DNA of 64,000 nt from Linum tenue (lineage: Eukaryota; Streptophyta; Magnoliopsida; Malpighiales; Linaceae): contig CAMGYJ010000004.1 in NCBI GenBank assembly GCA_946122785.1, forward strand, positions 13,414,150-13,478,149. Reading direction: 5' to 3'. Each line of letters begins with the position of its first letter. Position 1 is the stretch's first letter. The notes under the pieces were generated by a model. It was not told the DNA's origin and did no database searches. It saw only the letters and a list, made by a program, of their open reading frames with translations. Shown piece after piece: positions 9,941-21,559 of the stretch. Position numbers and translations under genes: made by a program.

Positions 9941-10724
9941 TTATGAACCTGAAGCATAATCTGAAGGTAATGGTTATACTTAAAGATATGTTTATATTAA
10001 AAGATATTATTTCGTGGAAAACAACTATATAAAATAGAGTCTATATATAAACGCTATCAAGCATCCATTTTGGATTTCAATTTAATGAAGCATAATAGTA
10101 ATCAATCAATAGTTGGTTTGTAGACATATATAATTATACAAAACTCCGATCCTCCAAATTGAAGTGCAAAGTGACGACACATCATTAGGGTAGTAAGAAG
10201 GGAAAAAACACTAACAATCAAATTGTCAAAACAAATGCAGCTAACCTTCTCATGAGCTTTCATTCATGGCATACAGATCTACATTGAGACTCGACTTAAC
10301 TTGAGATTGATTTGGCACTGCTAAACCAAACTTGAAAAACAAAAGAAGACAATTCATAAGGGAAAAATTATCCAACATTTAAGAAAAGATTGTAGTCGAA
10401 GAACACTAATGTATTCCATAATTGTAATTGAACAAAAGGAGAAAATCCATAAGGAAAACCTAGAAACGGAGTTCCAATATCAACCTGAAAGAAATTAGAA
10501 TACCGAATACCCCTTAAATGAAAACAGAATATTGATTAGAAGCTTCACATTGTGGCTCTTCACTACACAAAGTTTCCACACAATACTATTCCTCCTCAAG
10601 GTCACAGGACTTGGGGTCACAATCAGTTGCTGCAATCAAATTACATTAATAATAGAGTTGTAAAACACGAAAATAATCTTGAATCCCTTAGGTAAACGGA
10701 AATGATGTGCAACTGAAGTGTTCA

Positions 10725-11765
10725 TCACCTACCTGAAGTGGATCGTGATCAATGCTAACCACTTATACTCAGCTTGTGGGTTCAAGAAGTTGAACTGAGT
10801 AAGTTTAAAATGAAGTTTGAGTGTCATGTTAACAATTTGTTGGATATGAGACGGAATGAGTTCTTTCTTCCTCTGATTTAAATGAAATAACACATCAGCC
10901 ATCACTCCGAAAAAAGCGCAAATCTTCAAGCTCTAAATGGAAAATAAGCTTCTTCCGTATCATCCTGCAATTGGCGTTTGACTCTAAACCTATGGTGAAA
11001 ATGAAACAAAATTCAACAATGTCATAAATCTGTATGCATCATCCATAACGTGCAGCCAAATCCTACTTTCCTATAAAAATGGAGGAACAAACTGTGCAGA
11101 TTACAAAATGTACAAAGCAAGAATCAGCTTATAAGCTTACTTGGCTTTAGCAATGGAAGAAGTCATCTTACAGTGTCCACAAAAGTACTCTTCTAAATCT
11201 CATTCCACCTTGTGAGGGCATACAACATACCCCATGTAGCACCAATTAAGACGTACTTGAATCACGTTCCCTTCAACCGTAAACAATTTTTTTTAATTTA
11301 ACACAAAAAATTGTTAATAGGTAAATTAGAACTTATTCGTAAAAAAATCCCAGTTGTAGAATTCAAGCAAAATCATAAGTATCTGTAGAAAAATATCATA
11401 AAACTTCTCCACAAAGTCGTTTGATGAATCACTGATGATGTACAACTCATGTAAGCAAACTTCAAACAGCTAAAGATAAGTAAAAGGCAAAGAGTGACAT
11501 ACCGGGGACTAAAACAAAACGTACTTGATACATCCATCGTACCACCAATAGGAACTTTCTTCTCATCCTAGCTAAAGTCGCAATATAGCGATCCACGCAA
11601 GTGATGCGGGCTTCAACTTGTCAATAACTATCAATAAGATGTAGACAACTAAGAAAAATGGTAACTTCAAATCAATACAAAAAATATTCAATTTCACCTA
11701 TCACCCTCAAAACACACCCTCTCCATGTCAACTTCAGCTACTATCGGACCTTCTAGTGAGACACA
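10725..11765 (-). pseudogene. Decayed replication protein A large-subunit-like gene
   Basis: Several exon-like blocks on the minus strand match the C-terminal DNA-binding domain of RPA70-like proteins. At 11720-11765 a block reads like KSICVSLEGPIVAEVD. At 11200-11250 a zinc-ribbon-like block has CPHKVE...EEYFCGHCK. At about 11000 a block resembles RFRVKRQLQDDTEEAYF, and 10729-10890 reads KKELIPSHIQQIV...LKLHFKLTQFNF...EYKWLALITI. Stops and frameshifts separate them, so it is a pseudogene. RPA binds single-stranded DNA; in Helitrons such genes are often carried beside, or left without, the Rep-helicase. The identification rests on motif memory, not a search. Confidence 0.6.
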
Positions 11766-12744
11766 AATTGATTTTCCTTCCTTTCCCTAACAAAAGACAG
11801 AAGGGAATACAAATCAAATAAGCTATAATTTCCTTACATATAAGACGCCCAATCACAGGACAACAACAAAACTAAGAACAAAATGAGTATTTAAATCGAG
11901 TAGTAGCAGAGTTAGAATTGAATGGAGGATCTACATAAAGTGTAATCATGGAGACGCTTCGACAACATTGTTGCAATCAGGGAAACCCCACCGAGAAATT
12001 GTCTCTTAATCCCATATAAAATGCAACAGTAGGACTAATTTTACGAAGGGAATTGATGCAATATGGAATCGTCGGAAGACTAAGCACAAATGATGTAGAG
12101 TTTTACTGGGTCACGTATGCTTTGAAATAGTACTTACAAAGTGTGATGACTAAAATTATAATTCTAACAAACTTTACAAACTAACTTGTAAATTTACAAT
12201 TTAAGCTCACATTCACTATAATAAACCTCACCACACCATAGCCACTCTCTCAAGTTCGCACTCCTCTCACCACACTCAATCTTCTCACCTACCCTAAATT
12301 CTCACGTCTCTCTCTTTCTTCCCTCTCTTTTCTAAATTTCCTATCACTTCTCTAATCCTTTTGTTGCTCACTCCACGAGTCCACTACTTACAACACGTCA
12401 CAAACCCAAGACCCCTTTTTATAATACTAAACCGATATAACCAAGAAAAAATCTAAATAAAGATTTTATTTCTTTCTTTATTCCTTCTCCAGAGACTTCT
12501 TCTTCTAGCTCCTCCCTCTTTCAACATTCTGGGTTCTTCCTCTTCCCAATAATTCCAGATTTTTCTTGTCGCAAATATCTCACATAGCTTCTAGATTGTA
12601 TTGACCGAATATGATTTTGATTTCTCAATAAATGGTTGGAACTGGTTAATTAGCTAATGGATAGATTTTCCATTGAAAACGCAAAAGAAGAGGGCACATC
12701 GCACATACGGCGAGGCGGAGAGGAGTCAAGACATTTTCTATGGG

Positions 12745-13035
12745 CTTGCAAGACAGCAAATGGCTACAAACACAACTACAATCGAGAAGAACGGAGAGGC
12801 CTACTGTGGGGGATTTCAAATTCAGATGCAGTGTGGCAAAAGGAACGTCTGGCCTATTGTCAGCAGAGGCGGCTAAAGGAAGACGGCGAGACAAAGAGGA
12901 GTTGGGATTTTTTTTTCTGGGCAATTGCAAGCCAGACCAAATTTGAAAGCAAATACAACGAAGATTGAGGAAGAACAGAGAGGCCTAATGTGGAGAATTT
13001 TTAATTCAGATTAGGTGTGTCAAAGAGGAATGTCG
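12745..13035. repeat. Diverged tandem duplication inside the Helitron
   Basis: Two related segments of about 110 bp (about 12745-12850 and 12921-13035) share GCAAGACAGCAAATGG / GCAAGCCAGACCAAATT and AACGGAGAGGCCTA / AACAGAGAGGCCTA, followed by similar TTCAAATTCAGAT stretches. The plus-strand frames here are not convincing genes. Confidence 0.6.
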
Positions 13036-13324
13036 CAGTGTTTGTGAGCTGAACAGAGGGGCGAGAGAGTATTCATAGAGGTGAGAGAGAAATCACTTTT
13101 TCTGGTTTCTCCGGGGCAAAAAAAAAAAAAAAGAAAAGAAATCGCAGAATATGGGAAGACAGCGAGCGAGGGAGAGATGGATGGGAAATGTCCATAAAGG
13201 CCTTCCGAATTGTGCGGCCGTTTCAGCAGCGGCTGACGTGGCAAAGGCTATTTTTTGACATTGCCTTATAGTATTTTGTAGACTAGGGTCGAACTCGAAC
13301 CCAAATGTCGGGGTGTTACATGAA

Positions 13325-13384
13325 CATGTACCACTGATCTGGTACATATACCAATGAATTGATACATGTACCACTGAAGTGGTA
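13325..13384. repeat. 20-bp palindromic minisatellite block
   Basis: Three head-to-tail 20-bp units (13325-13344, 13345-13364, 13365-13384) follow the pattern CATGTACCACTGAACTGGTA. The core TACCACTGNNGTGGTA is close to a perfect dyad. Looser units continue at 13540-13680. Confidence 0.85.
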
Positions 13385-14235
13385 ACCCGATACAAGTATT
13401 GTGCAACTATTCAAGTCATACTTTTCACACCAAAATGTGATCACCCACTTGCAGTGTTAGAGATAATGTACTCATATCATTAGCAAAATCGAAACTCATC
13501 CTAAATGTTCTCATTGTAGTGTTAGATATAATTTGGAGTGGTACTACTGAAATGGTACATGTATCACTGAACTGATAGAAACTGACACACATATCATTGC
13601 ACTGATACATGAACCACTTAACATATATGTGTACTACTAAAAGTATATATGTACAACCAATCTGATACATAAACAAACAAGAAACTTTCCATTAGTATCA
13701 CCACTAACCGCAGAGAAGAATGTGTTCTAAAAAAGGGAAATGGAAATAAAAAATAATATACAACCAATGTAATAAACAAAAATGAAGTCGCTAGGATATT
13801 GTTTGTGCGAAGCCTAAATAACGACAAATCAGGTGTCGAAGGATGACTGGATCACTTGGGTAATGCAATGGAAAAACATAATTTGAATTATAGAGTTGTG
13901 GCTGCACTTCTTGTCGCTAAGATAATCATTACGTTTCCTCTTCCCCCTAACTTGTTGTCCATTATCCTGGATTTCAAGAAATCGCTTCTTACTTGTACCC
14001 GCGCTCGAGAAATGATCCTGACCTAACCCATTTTCTTTCATTACAAAAACACATAGCTTCCATGCCTCTTCCCTCTAGGCACTCAAGGATACAGTCTCTT
14101 CATCCCGACCAGTTCCGTAGACAATAATTAGCACTATCAATGCAGTGATAGAAATACGAATCAATAAGTAATACAACTATCACTACAGTGGTAGAATTAC
14201 CAGCACATTTTTGCACCTGCTGACTCCCTCCGAGC

Positions 14236-14490
14236 ACCTGCAAGAAGTACCACTGCACTGGTAAGGCATATCACTTCACTGGTACAAATACCACTAGACT
14301 GGTAAGACACATCACTTCACTGGTACAAATACCACTGGAATAAAAAGTTTAACATTGATAACATTCAACAAAAACTCAAACAGTACAATTATCATTGCAG
14401 AGCTAGCAGTACACTGGTACCAGTACCAGTACTCACATATGAGTATAATCATAAACTACCAGTTCATTGGTATCAATATCAGTACTCACA
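14236..14490. repeat. Palindromic minisatellite block, 41-45 bp units
   Basis: Units such as TACCACTGCACTGGTA alternate with CATCACTTCACTGGTACAA between 14248 and 14335. Further dyads (ACTGGTACCAGTACCAGT) lie at 14411-14430. The core dyad is the same as in the other blocks. Confidence 0.8.
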
Positions 14491-14905
14491 CCAAAAATCC
14501 AGATTTGGGTATGGGAGAGAGAGATAGTGGGACAGAGAGAGCTACCACAGATTCTCCGTCGTCGTCGCCGGGAAGGGGAGGATGGACATTGTAGGAAGGG
14601 GAGACGAGTCGTCATCTTTTTCAGGAAGGTGAGGAGGGTCATCGTCTTCTCCGTCGATCCCTTCACAGTGCCAAACTTGTGGAAGGAGATGGAGAGTTAC
14701 GGCAAGTTTGGTGTTGCTCGGAGTACAGGGGCAGTCACCATCTAAGACATAGCCCACGACGGAGGATGTGGGACGGAGCCGGAGGGAGATGTGGACTGTG
14801 ACGGTGAAGAGGCGACGATGGTGAGCAGGGGAAGAGGGAATCGTGGGAGAGAGGAGGAAACGAAAGGGAGAGAAAAAAGAGGGAGAAGAGGGATGAGATA
14901 ATATG

Positions 14906-15549
14906 CTAACCCTCAAAGGGGTTGGGTTTTTGACACCCCAGTCATCAGCCATCCATTTCATCCCGAATCTTAAGGTAAGTATTAATGGAAGGGGTTTTTT
15001 TTTATTTTTTTTCCAGGATTTTGTAAATGGGGCAAGTTCACATATTAATTACGTTTTCATGGGGAAAGAGTAAATCACGTTGGATAGGGAAAAATTGATT
15101 GAGCTTCCATATTTTCCTTCTTTCCTCCTGAAAAAATAGAAACTCTGCCCTCTTCTCTACATAACTCGACGGCTGCCGGAAACCAGCGGGCATTGCCGCA
15201 GTGGGATCCTCTTCGACCCGTCGGTGGGTTGCTCGTCACCGGAGGATGAGACACAAGGGATAATTTCGGAGATCGAGCCGACGAAGGCCACGCGGGAGGC
15301 AAGACATATCTTAGATTCCGTGCGGCGGTTCTGGGCATGCCAAGAACGGCGGCTCCTGTGTCGGCATCGAATGACGGGGAAGTGCAGACGAGATCGGACT
15401 CGCCTCCCGACCGCCGAATGGATTGCTGGCTGTCGAGGGAGAACTCGTCGGAGATACAGAAGAACATGGAGGGCGCCGATTACTCATTTCTTACCGCTTC
15501 TTGTCGTGAAGTGCAATCCTACAACGTCTAGTAGCCAACGGCATTGTCG
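14906..15549. other. Spacer between the two repeat units
   Basis: 14908-14990 is an inverted match to 17440-17525. 15060-15548 is GC-rich and open on both strands (15075-15467 minus, 15224-15571 plus), but neither translation shows a recognisable domain. It may be captured gene sequence. Confidence 0.4.
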
Positions 15550-17335
15550 TGAACATGTACCACTGATCTAGTACATATATCATTGAACTTATACATGTAC
15601 CACTAAACTGGTATATGTATCACTAGAGTGGTATATGTACCATTGACCTGATACAAGTACCAGTGCAACTATTCAAGTCATACTTTCCACACCAAGAATG
15701 TGACCACACACTTGCAGCATTAGATATACTATACTTGTACCATTATCAAAATCGAAACTCATCCTAAATGTTCCCGTTGCATTGTTATATATACTTTTGA
15801 GTAGTACCATTGAAATGGTACATGTATCACTAAACTGAAAGATGTGCCAGTGAACTGATACACATACCATTGTACTAATTGATGTATCACTGAACTGATA
15901 CATGTACAACCAATTTGATACATAAGCAAACCAACAATTTTCCATTAGTATCACCACTAGTCGTAGAGTAAAATGTGTTATCAAAAAAGGAAAATGCCAA
16001 CAACAATAAAATATTCAGCCAATGTAACAAATAAAACATGAAGTCACTAAGAAATTGTTTGTGGGAAGTCTAAACAACAGTAAATCAGGTGTTGAAGGAT
16101 GACCGGGTCACTTAGGTAATTTGGCGGGAAAACAGAATTTGAATTATAAAGTTGGGGTTGCACTTCTTGTCGCTAACATCATCGGTACGTTTCCTCTTCC
16201 CCCTATATTGTCTGTTATCCCGACTCTCACAGCGTTGCTTCTTGTTGGTACCCGCACCCGATGAATAATCTTGACCTACCCCAACTTCTACATGGCGACG
16301 AACATAGCTTCCATGCCTCTTTCCTTAAGGCACTCCAAGTTACGGTCTCTTCGTCCTGACCATTCCTGCAGACAATAATCAACACTATCAATGCAATGAT
16401 AGAAATGAGTTTGATAAGTAAGACAACTATCACTATAGTGGTAGAATTTAGTGGTAGAATTACCAATACATCTTTGCAACTATCACTGCAGTGATATAAA
16501 TCAGTGGTACAATTACAATTACAACGGTACACCAAATACCGCACTAGTGGTAGAAATACAAGAACACTCACACGGCTAACTATCAATGGTACAATTACAA
16601 TTACAACGGTACACCAAATACTGCACTAGTGGTAGAAATACAAGAACATTCACACGACTAACTATCAATGTAATGATAGACTGTAGTCATAGAAATAATA
16701 CTTCATTATCCAAGAATCAACTATCACTGGAGTGGTACACTTTCGTGCTAGAATCAACAATATATACCACTTCGGTGATAGACATACACATAACGCTTTG
16801 TCAAATCAACTATCAATGGAGTGGTACACTTCTTTGCCAATGTCAACAATTTATACCACTCCAGTGATAGACATACCAGTACACTGGTACTAATACCACA
16901 TGAAAAAATCCACACGAAAATCCAGATTTGGGTTTGGGAGTAAGAGAAAGTAGGGGAGAGACAGATACCTCAATTTCTTCGTCGTCGTCTTCGCCGGGAA
17001 GGGGAGGAGGGCCACCGCAGGAACGGCAGGAGTGAAGTCATCTCGTAGGGAAGGTGAGGAGGGTCGTTGTCTTCTCCGTCGATCCCTTTGCAGTGCCGAG
17101 CTTTGAGGAAGGAGATGGAGAGTCGCGGCGACACGCCTGGTGTTGCTCGGAGAACAGCGGCAGCCATCATCCGAGACTTAGCCCACGACGGAGGATGAGA
17201 GAGAGTCGGAGAGAGATCTTGTTGGTGCGTCAATGATCGGAAACCATGGACCGTGGCGGGGAAGAGGTGACGGCGGCGAGCATGCAGGGGAAGAGGGAAT
17301 CGAGGGAGAGAGAAGGAGAAAGAGAGAAAAAATGG
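15550..17335. mobile_element. Repeat unit copy B with palindromic repeats (unclassified)
   Basis: This is the second copy of the unit at 13318-14905, longer because of extra palindromic units. Blocks of the TACCACT/AGTGGTA dyad occur at 15552-15665, 15800-15930 and 16380-16880. An 82-bp segment is tandemly duplicated with few differences (16504-16585 and 16586-16667). The GC-rich end at 16970-17330 matches 14520-14870. No coding function is assigned. Confidence 0.6.
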
Positions 17336-17670
17336 GATTGAATTTGAATTAGGGGTGTGCACTGTTTTTCCCCAGACTCTTTCCATTTTCAAATATAGTG
17401 AGAGAAATATATTTTATAATTAATACCCAATAAACAACTGATTAATCCTTACCATTAGATTAGATGGATGGTATCTATGAGGGGTGTCAAAAATCAAACC
17501 CCCTTAGTCACGTTAACCGCTCCCGGGAGAAGAAAACGGTTTCAAATTGGGGGTGGGAACCGTATTTCTCCAGATTCTTTCCCTTTTCCAATGTGGTTAG
17601 AGAAATTAATTATGTAAGAGAGGTGTCAAAAATCAAACCCCCTTAAAAGGGTAGTCACGCTAACCGCTCC
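17336..17670. repeat. Short tandem duplication, about 205 bp period
   Basis: The motif CAGACTCTTTCC...GAGAGAAAT at 17371-17410 recurs at 17570-17610. GGTGTCAAAAATCAAACCCC occurs at 17482 and again at 17621, each followed by a GTCACG(T/C)TAACCGCTCCC stretch. These last pieces are also found inverted at 14908-14960. Confidence 0.7.
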
Positions 17671-18280
17671 CTTCCGTTGATTTATCTTGCTTGTTCTTTA
17701 CCTTTTATAGCCATATATATGCACAGACAAATTCAATACGGGGACAAATAACTCGATTAATCCTGATTGACATAAATAAACCAGCATGTAATTATCTAAT
17801 CTAATACTAATTATACTGTGATTACTGTTGCATAGTGGTTTTGTTATCATGCACAACTGTCACTCTCTTTAGCTCACCCGCAGGCTGAGGGTGATGATGA
17901 CATTGATGATGAGCATATCATGTTATGTCTCATGTGGAAGTCGGCTATTCTTAAGGGGGTTTGTGGATATTTTAAGATTATTAAGTTGATAATTATTATA
18001 AGGGAGTGGATACTATACAAAATCCAGAGCTGTAAAACCTTGCAAAATTGGATCGTATCATCGTATCACGACATCGTGATACAATTTACGAAATATAATC
18101 GTGTTGTATCATCATATCACACATGTGTGATACAATTAAAGGTAATTGAAAGGGAGGCCGGATAGGACAGAGAAAATTATTATTAGTTTTCACTTTCATA
18201 TTTATCCCAACTACACATTTTCACGGTTTTATTTCTTGATGCACATTCACTAACCAATAAACATTTTGCTTTGCGCTCTT
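17671..18280. other. Unassigned AT-rich DNA
   Basis: No gene is recognised. A direct repeat of GTATCATCGTATCAC / GTATCATCATATCAC with ATCGTGATACAAT / ATGTGTGATACAAT occurs at 18055-18135. Confidence 0.5.
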
Positions 18281-19915
18281 ATCAGTTTAGATTCCGAAGG
18301 ATTTTTTCTATTGGACCACCAGTACGGTACAATCGTCGCTCAACCATGGTTAAAATCAAGTTTGACACGTTGTTCTGACCTGAGTCCCGATGTTGTTAAG
18401 AAAAACTAAAAATTATAAAATCATATCGAAGATCGTACCGAAAAAGTCAACATCAGGATTTTGTATTAAAACCATACTTCAGTCATTAGAGCTTGACACG
18501 TTGCTCCAACCCGAGGCTCGATGCATGTTCCGAAAGAACCAAAAAAATAGAAAAACCTTACTGAAGGTCGTATTAGAAAAGTTAGCATTAGGTAATTTTA
18601 TCCTAAAATCGTAGTCAACAATATTAGTTAAATTATTTCATACAACTAAAATCACCTATTGATTTAGATTTCGTTAGGAGTTTTTCTATTTGACCGCTAG
18701 TATGATGCAATAGGAGTTCATCATTAGTTAAATAACACTAGACACGTTGCTCCAACTCGAGCCTTGATTTATGTTAAAAAAATCAAAAATTGTAAAACCA
18801 TACTAAAGGTCATTCCAAAAATATTAATATTATGTTAATTTTTTGCTAAAATCTTAGTTCAATACTGGTTAAATCAGACTTGACACGTTGCTTCAACCCG
18901 AGCCTTGATGTATATTCAGAATAACAAAAACTTGTGTAAGCATACGTAAGATTCTACCAAAAAGTTAGCATTAGAGTATTTTGTGCTGAGATCATAACTT
19001 AACCATGGTTAAACTCAGGCATGACATGTTGCTCCAATCCGAGCCTCGATGTATGTTCATAACAAATCCAAAAATTGTAAAATGATATCGAAGGTCGTAC
19101 TCGAAAATTTATCATTATGGTATTTTGTGCCAAAATCGCAGTTCAATCATAGTTAAATCAGGATTGAGACATTGCTCCAACCTGAGCCTCGATGTATGTT
19201 TAGAAAAACTAAAAATTGTAAAACCATACTAAGGGACTTACCGAAAAAGTTAGCGTTTGGCCAGTGCTAAAATCGTAGTTCAACCGTACTATAATCATTT
19301 CATACAACTTAAATCACTGACTGATTTAAATCAGTGACGATTTTTTTATTTGACCGCTAATACGGTACAATCTTATTTCAACCGTGGTTAAATCATGCTT
19401 GACACGTTGCTCCAACTCGAGCCTTGATTTATGTTTAGAAACAACCAAAATTGTAAAACTATATTGGAACTCATATCGAAAATAGTTAGCATTAGTGTAT
19501 TTTGTGCTAAAATCATAGGCCAAAAGTGGTTAAATAAGACTTGACACGTTGCTCCAACCCAAAAACAAAAATTGTAAAACCATATACCTAAGATCATACA
19601 GGAAAAGTTAGCATTAGAGTATCTTGTGATAAAATCGTAGTTCAACTTTGGTAAAATCATGCTGGACACGTTGCTCTAACGCGAGTCTCGAATGTTAAGA
19701 AAAATAAAAAATTGTAAAACCATTCCGAAGGCTGTATCGAAAAAGTTAGAATTAGAGCATTGTCCAAAAATTACAGAAAAAGTTTCGCAACTCCCTCATG
19801 TGAAACTCCTCCTTTAATTTAACTATGATTGATGTCAACCGTGCTCAAATCATTTTATACACCTACCAATTTAGTTATTTTTAGTAATTTTTCCATTGGA
19901 TTGCTGCTAAACGCG
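18281..19915. repeat. Satellite-like tandem array, about 142-bp unit
   Basis: Nine copies of a unit are marked by TTGACACGTTGCTCCAAC, with GACACG at 18364, 18495, 18741, 18882, 19023, 19166, 19401, 19543 and 19665. Successive spacings are 131, 246, 141, 141, 143, 235, 142 and 122. Each unit continues with CGAGCCTCGATGTATGTT and AAAATTGTAAAACCATA. Four positions (about 18281, 18640, 19295 and 19835) carry an additional block of about 100 bp (ATTTAGATT...TTTTTCTATTTGACCGCTA), which explains the long spacings. The array is diverged and therefore old. The small frames in it are not genes. Confidence 0.9.
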
Positions 19916-20048
19916 GTTATAAATCAAATACGGGTTAGCAAATAATACATCTAATCCTATGAGAAGCCGCAGTGAGGCACGACACAAAATCTACCTAGTA
20001 CTATTCAAACTTAAACACTACTTCACGAGTTTGGCAGTTCCTCCTCTT

Positions 20049-20640
20049 CGTTTTTTTTTTTTTGGGTGAGAAACAGAGCGCAAAGAGGCGCTCTAAACTT
20101 TAATTATTAACTCATTGAGTCGTTTGTACTCCAATCCTATCAAAGTACAACTAGTATCCCAGAGTAGGGCTCGGAACATCGAAAAGGTGAATTCCAACAG
20201 GTAACAAATGGCCAAGTGAGGCCAAATAGTCAACAACAAAGTTGGTCTCACGAACTACGTGGATGATGTTAACTTCCCAATCCAGGTTCAGGAGTCTTCT
20301 CGCCTCGAACACAAGTATGTGATGAGGACTGCGAGCTGGCGCGGACTGAATGAGATCGATCGCTGCAACAGAGTCCGTCTGCCCAACTAACTTTCGAAGC
20401 CATGCATTCCAAGCCATACTGAGTCCATGAACCATCCCTGCAAGCTCTGCGTGTGTAATTGAACCTCCGCCCAGATTTAAGGCAAAAGATTTAATGAATC
20501 TTCCGTCACTCCCTCTAAGAATGCCCCCTTGCGTTCCGAAAACAGAGCCATCCGTATTCAACCTAGTCCATTCATCTGGGGTAAATTTGATTGTGAACAA
20601 GTGCTCTGCTTTTTTAGGCATTCGGTTTCGAACTTTACCC
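20049..20640 (-). mobile_element. 5'-truncated LINE with oligo(A) tail
   Basis: The minus-strand fragment ends in an A-run, seen as T14 at about 20051-20064 on the plus strand, and carries only the C-terminal RNase H part of a plant LINE, as is usual for 5'-truncated copies. A target-site duplication was not found. Confidence 0.75.
20151..20621 (-). pseudogene. RNase H-like domain of a plant LINE (RVT_3 type)
   Basis: A 156-codon open frame encodes an RNase H fold of the type found at the C-terminus of plant L1-like elements. The catalytic acids are visible: Asp24 in NTDGS, Glu59 in HAELAG, Asp83 in QTDSVAA, and Asp near 130 in FVVDYLAS. The typical GGILRGSDGRFI strand follows the first Asp. 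The frame is unbroken, but the upstream reverse transcriptase and endonuclease are absent, so this is a remnant. In an intact element it would remove the RNA strand after target-primed synthesis. A domesticated RNase H gene is a less likely alternative, as no promoter or introns are visible and an A-tail follows. Confidence 0.8.
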
Positions 20641-21559
20641 CATTATTGATGGACTCTAAAAGTTACCATATTTTACAGACACACTCATTACTTTACCCAA
20701 GCGGATAGTATAACAACACTCATAGTGTTGTTATACTAACAACAAGATTCATTAAGGATAAAAGGGTAAACTAATACAAAATAACAAATTAAATGAAAAT
20801 CCAAAATAATCATCCAGACTCGAGCGAGCCCCTATCCCCATCCTCACCCCCTTGCTCTCTTCTTAATCCATTCTCGTACGCCACCGCCGACGATTTCTTC
20901 TCCTTCAACCAATAATCATCATCTATCTACTCTTGGATCTGCTTCCGTTCCTTGCCGTCGGCGATTTTTTTTCCGGTAATTATCGGCGATTTTTTTGTCT
21001 TCAACCTATTATTTTCACCATCTACCGAAAGGGTCGGAAGACCTATAATTAACATCCAGACCCCAGCGGAAATTAGAGGAATCGCCGGCTTTCCAATAGT
21101 TACTGATAATAGGTTCTGAAGTCACGCGCGCCCTTGGGGACGGTCACAATCGTCCATTTGGGTTGACGCAATTACCTGCTTGACGCAATGCGACGATTGC
21201 TATTTCTTCTTCATCTTGGACTACTTGTGATCCGCGACAATTACAATGGCGAGGGAAGGGAAATCAGTTGTCGGGTGTGGGCGGTGTTTCCGTTAATTGT
21301 CATCTGAAGATAATTTCGTGATAAAGGAGGGATTGAATGCAAATCAGTTACAGCTAACCCTCTCTAGCAGTCTAGCTTCGTTTAATTATAAAATAATTAA
21401 TTATAAAAAATAATTAAACGGACTAGTTCTATCCTAAGTAAGTAGGCCAAGCCACTCGTATTCAAAGTTGGGATCTGGTACAAGGGATCTGGTACAAGTC
21501 AATTTTATAATTTTCCTAATGCAGAGCACAAGTCACTAAAATCAACAAAAAACAAAATA

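Larger units (their letters stand above)
9908..13282 (-). mobile_element. Probable Helitron with replication protein A fossil
   Basis: Read on the minus strand, the right end gives a Helitron-like 5' terminus (TCTACAAAATACTATAAGG near 13282, then TTGCCACGTCAGC) and the left end gives a GC-rich hairpin (CGGCC-AACG-GGCCG) followed by CTAG and a host T at 9907. Helitrons have exactly these ends and no inverted repeats. The interior carries exons of a decayed replication protein A gene on the same strand, a gene type common in plant Helitrons. The base outside the 5' end is G rather than the expected A, and no helicase/Rep protein is visible, so this would be a non-autonomous copy. The ends were matched by eye. 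Confidence 0.65.
13318..14905. mobile_element. Repeat unit copy A with palindromic repeats (unclassified)
   Basis: The segment is homologous, in the same orientation, to 15550-17335 (copy B). Shared landmarks are the palindromic blocks at the start, GCAACTATTCAAGTCATACTT (13401 against 15666), AATCGAAACTCATCCTAAATG, a middle part with GAAGTC..CTAGGATATTG, further palindromic blocks at 14100-14490, and a GC-rich end (14520-14870) with GAGGAGGGTC...CTTCTCCGTCGATCCC. It is probably a non-autonomous element, but neither termini nor target duplications could be fixed. Minus-strand frames in the GC-rich end (14542-14961) keep a GIDGED-DPPHLP stretch in both copies, yet otherwise diverge in frame. 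Confidence 0.6.

Noticed and set aside
14542..14961. Minus-strand 139-codon frame as a gene
   Set aside because: It is GC-rich and low-complexity; the copy at 16970-17392 keeps only a short stretch in common, and no domain is seen.
15075..15571. Opposed open frames of 115-130 codons
   Set aside because: GC-rich sequence open on both strands, no motif, no splice or promoter context.
18281..19915. Regularly spaced repeats suggestive of a CRISPR array
   Set aside because: The units are directly adjacent and diverged without unique spacers, and the surrounding DNA is plant nuclear.
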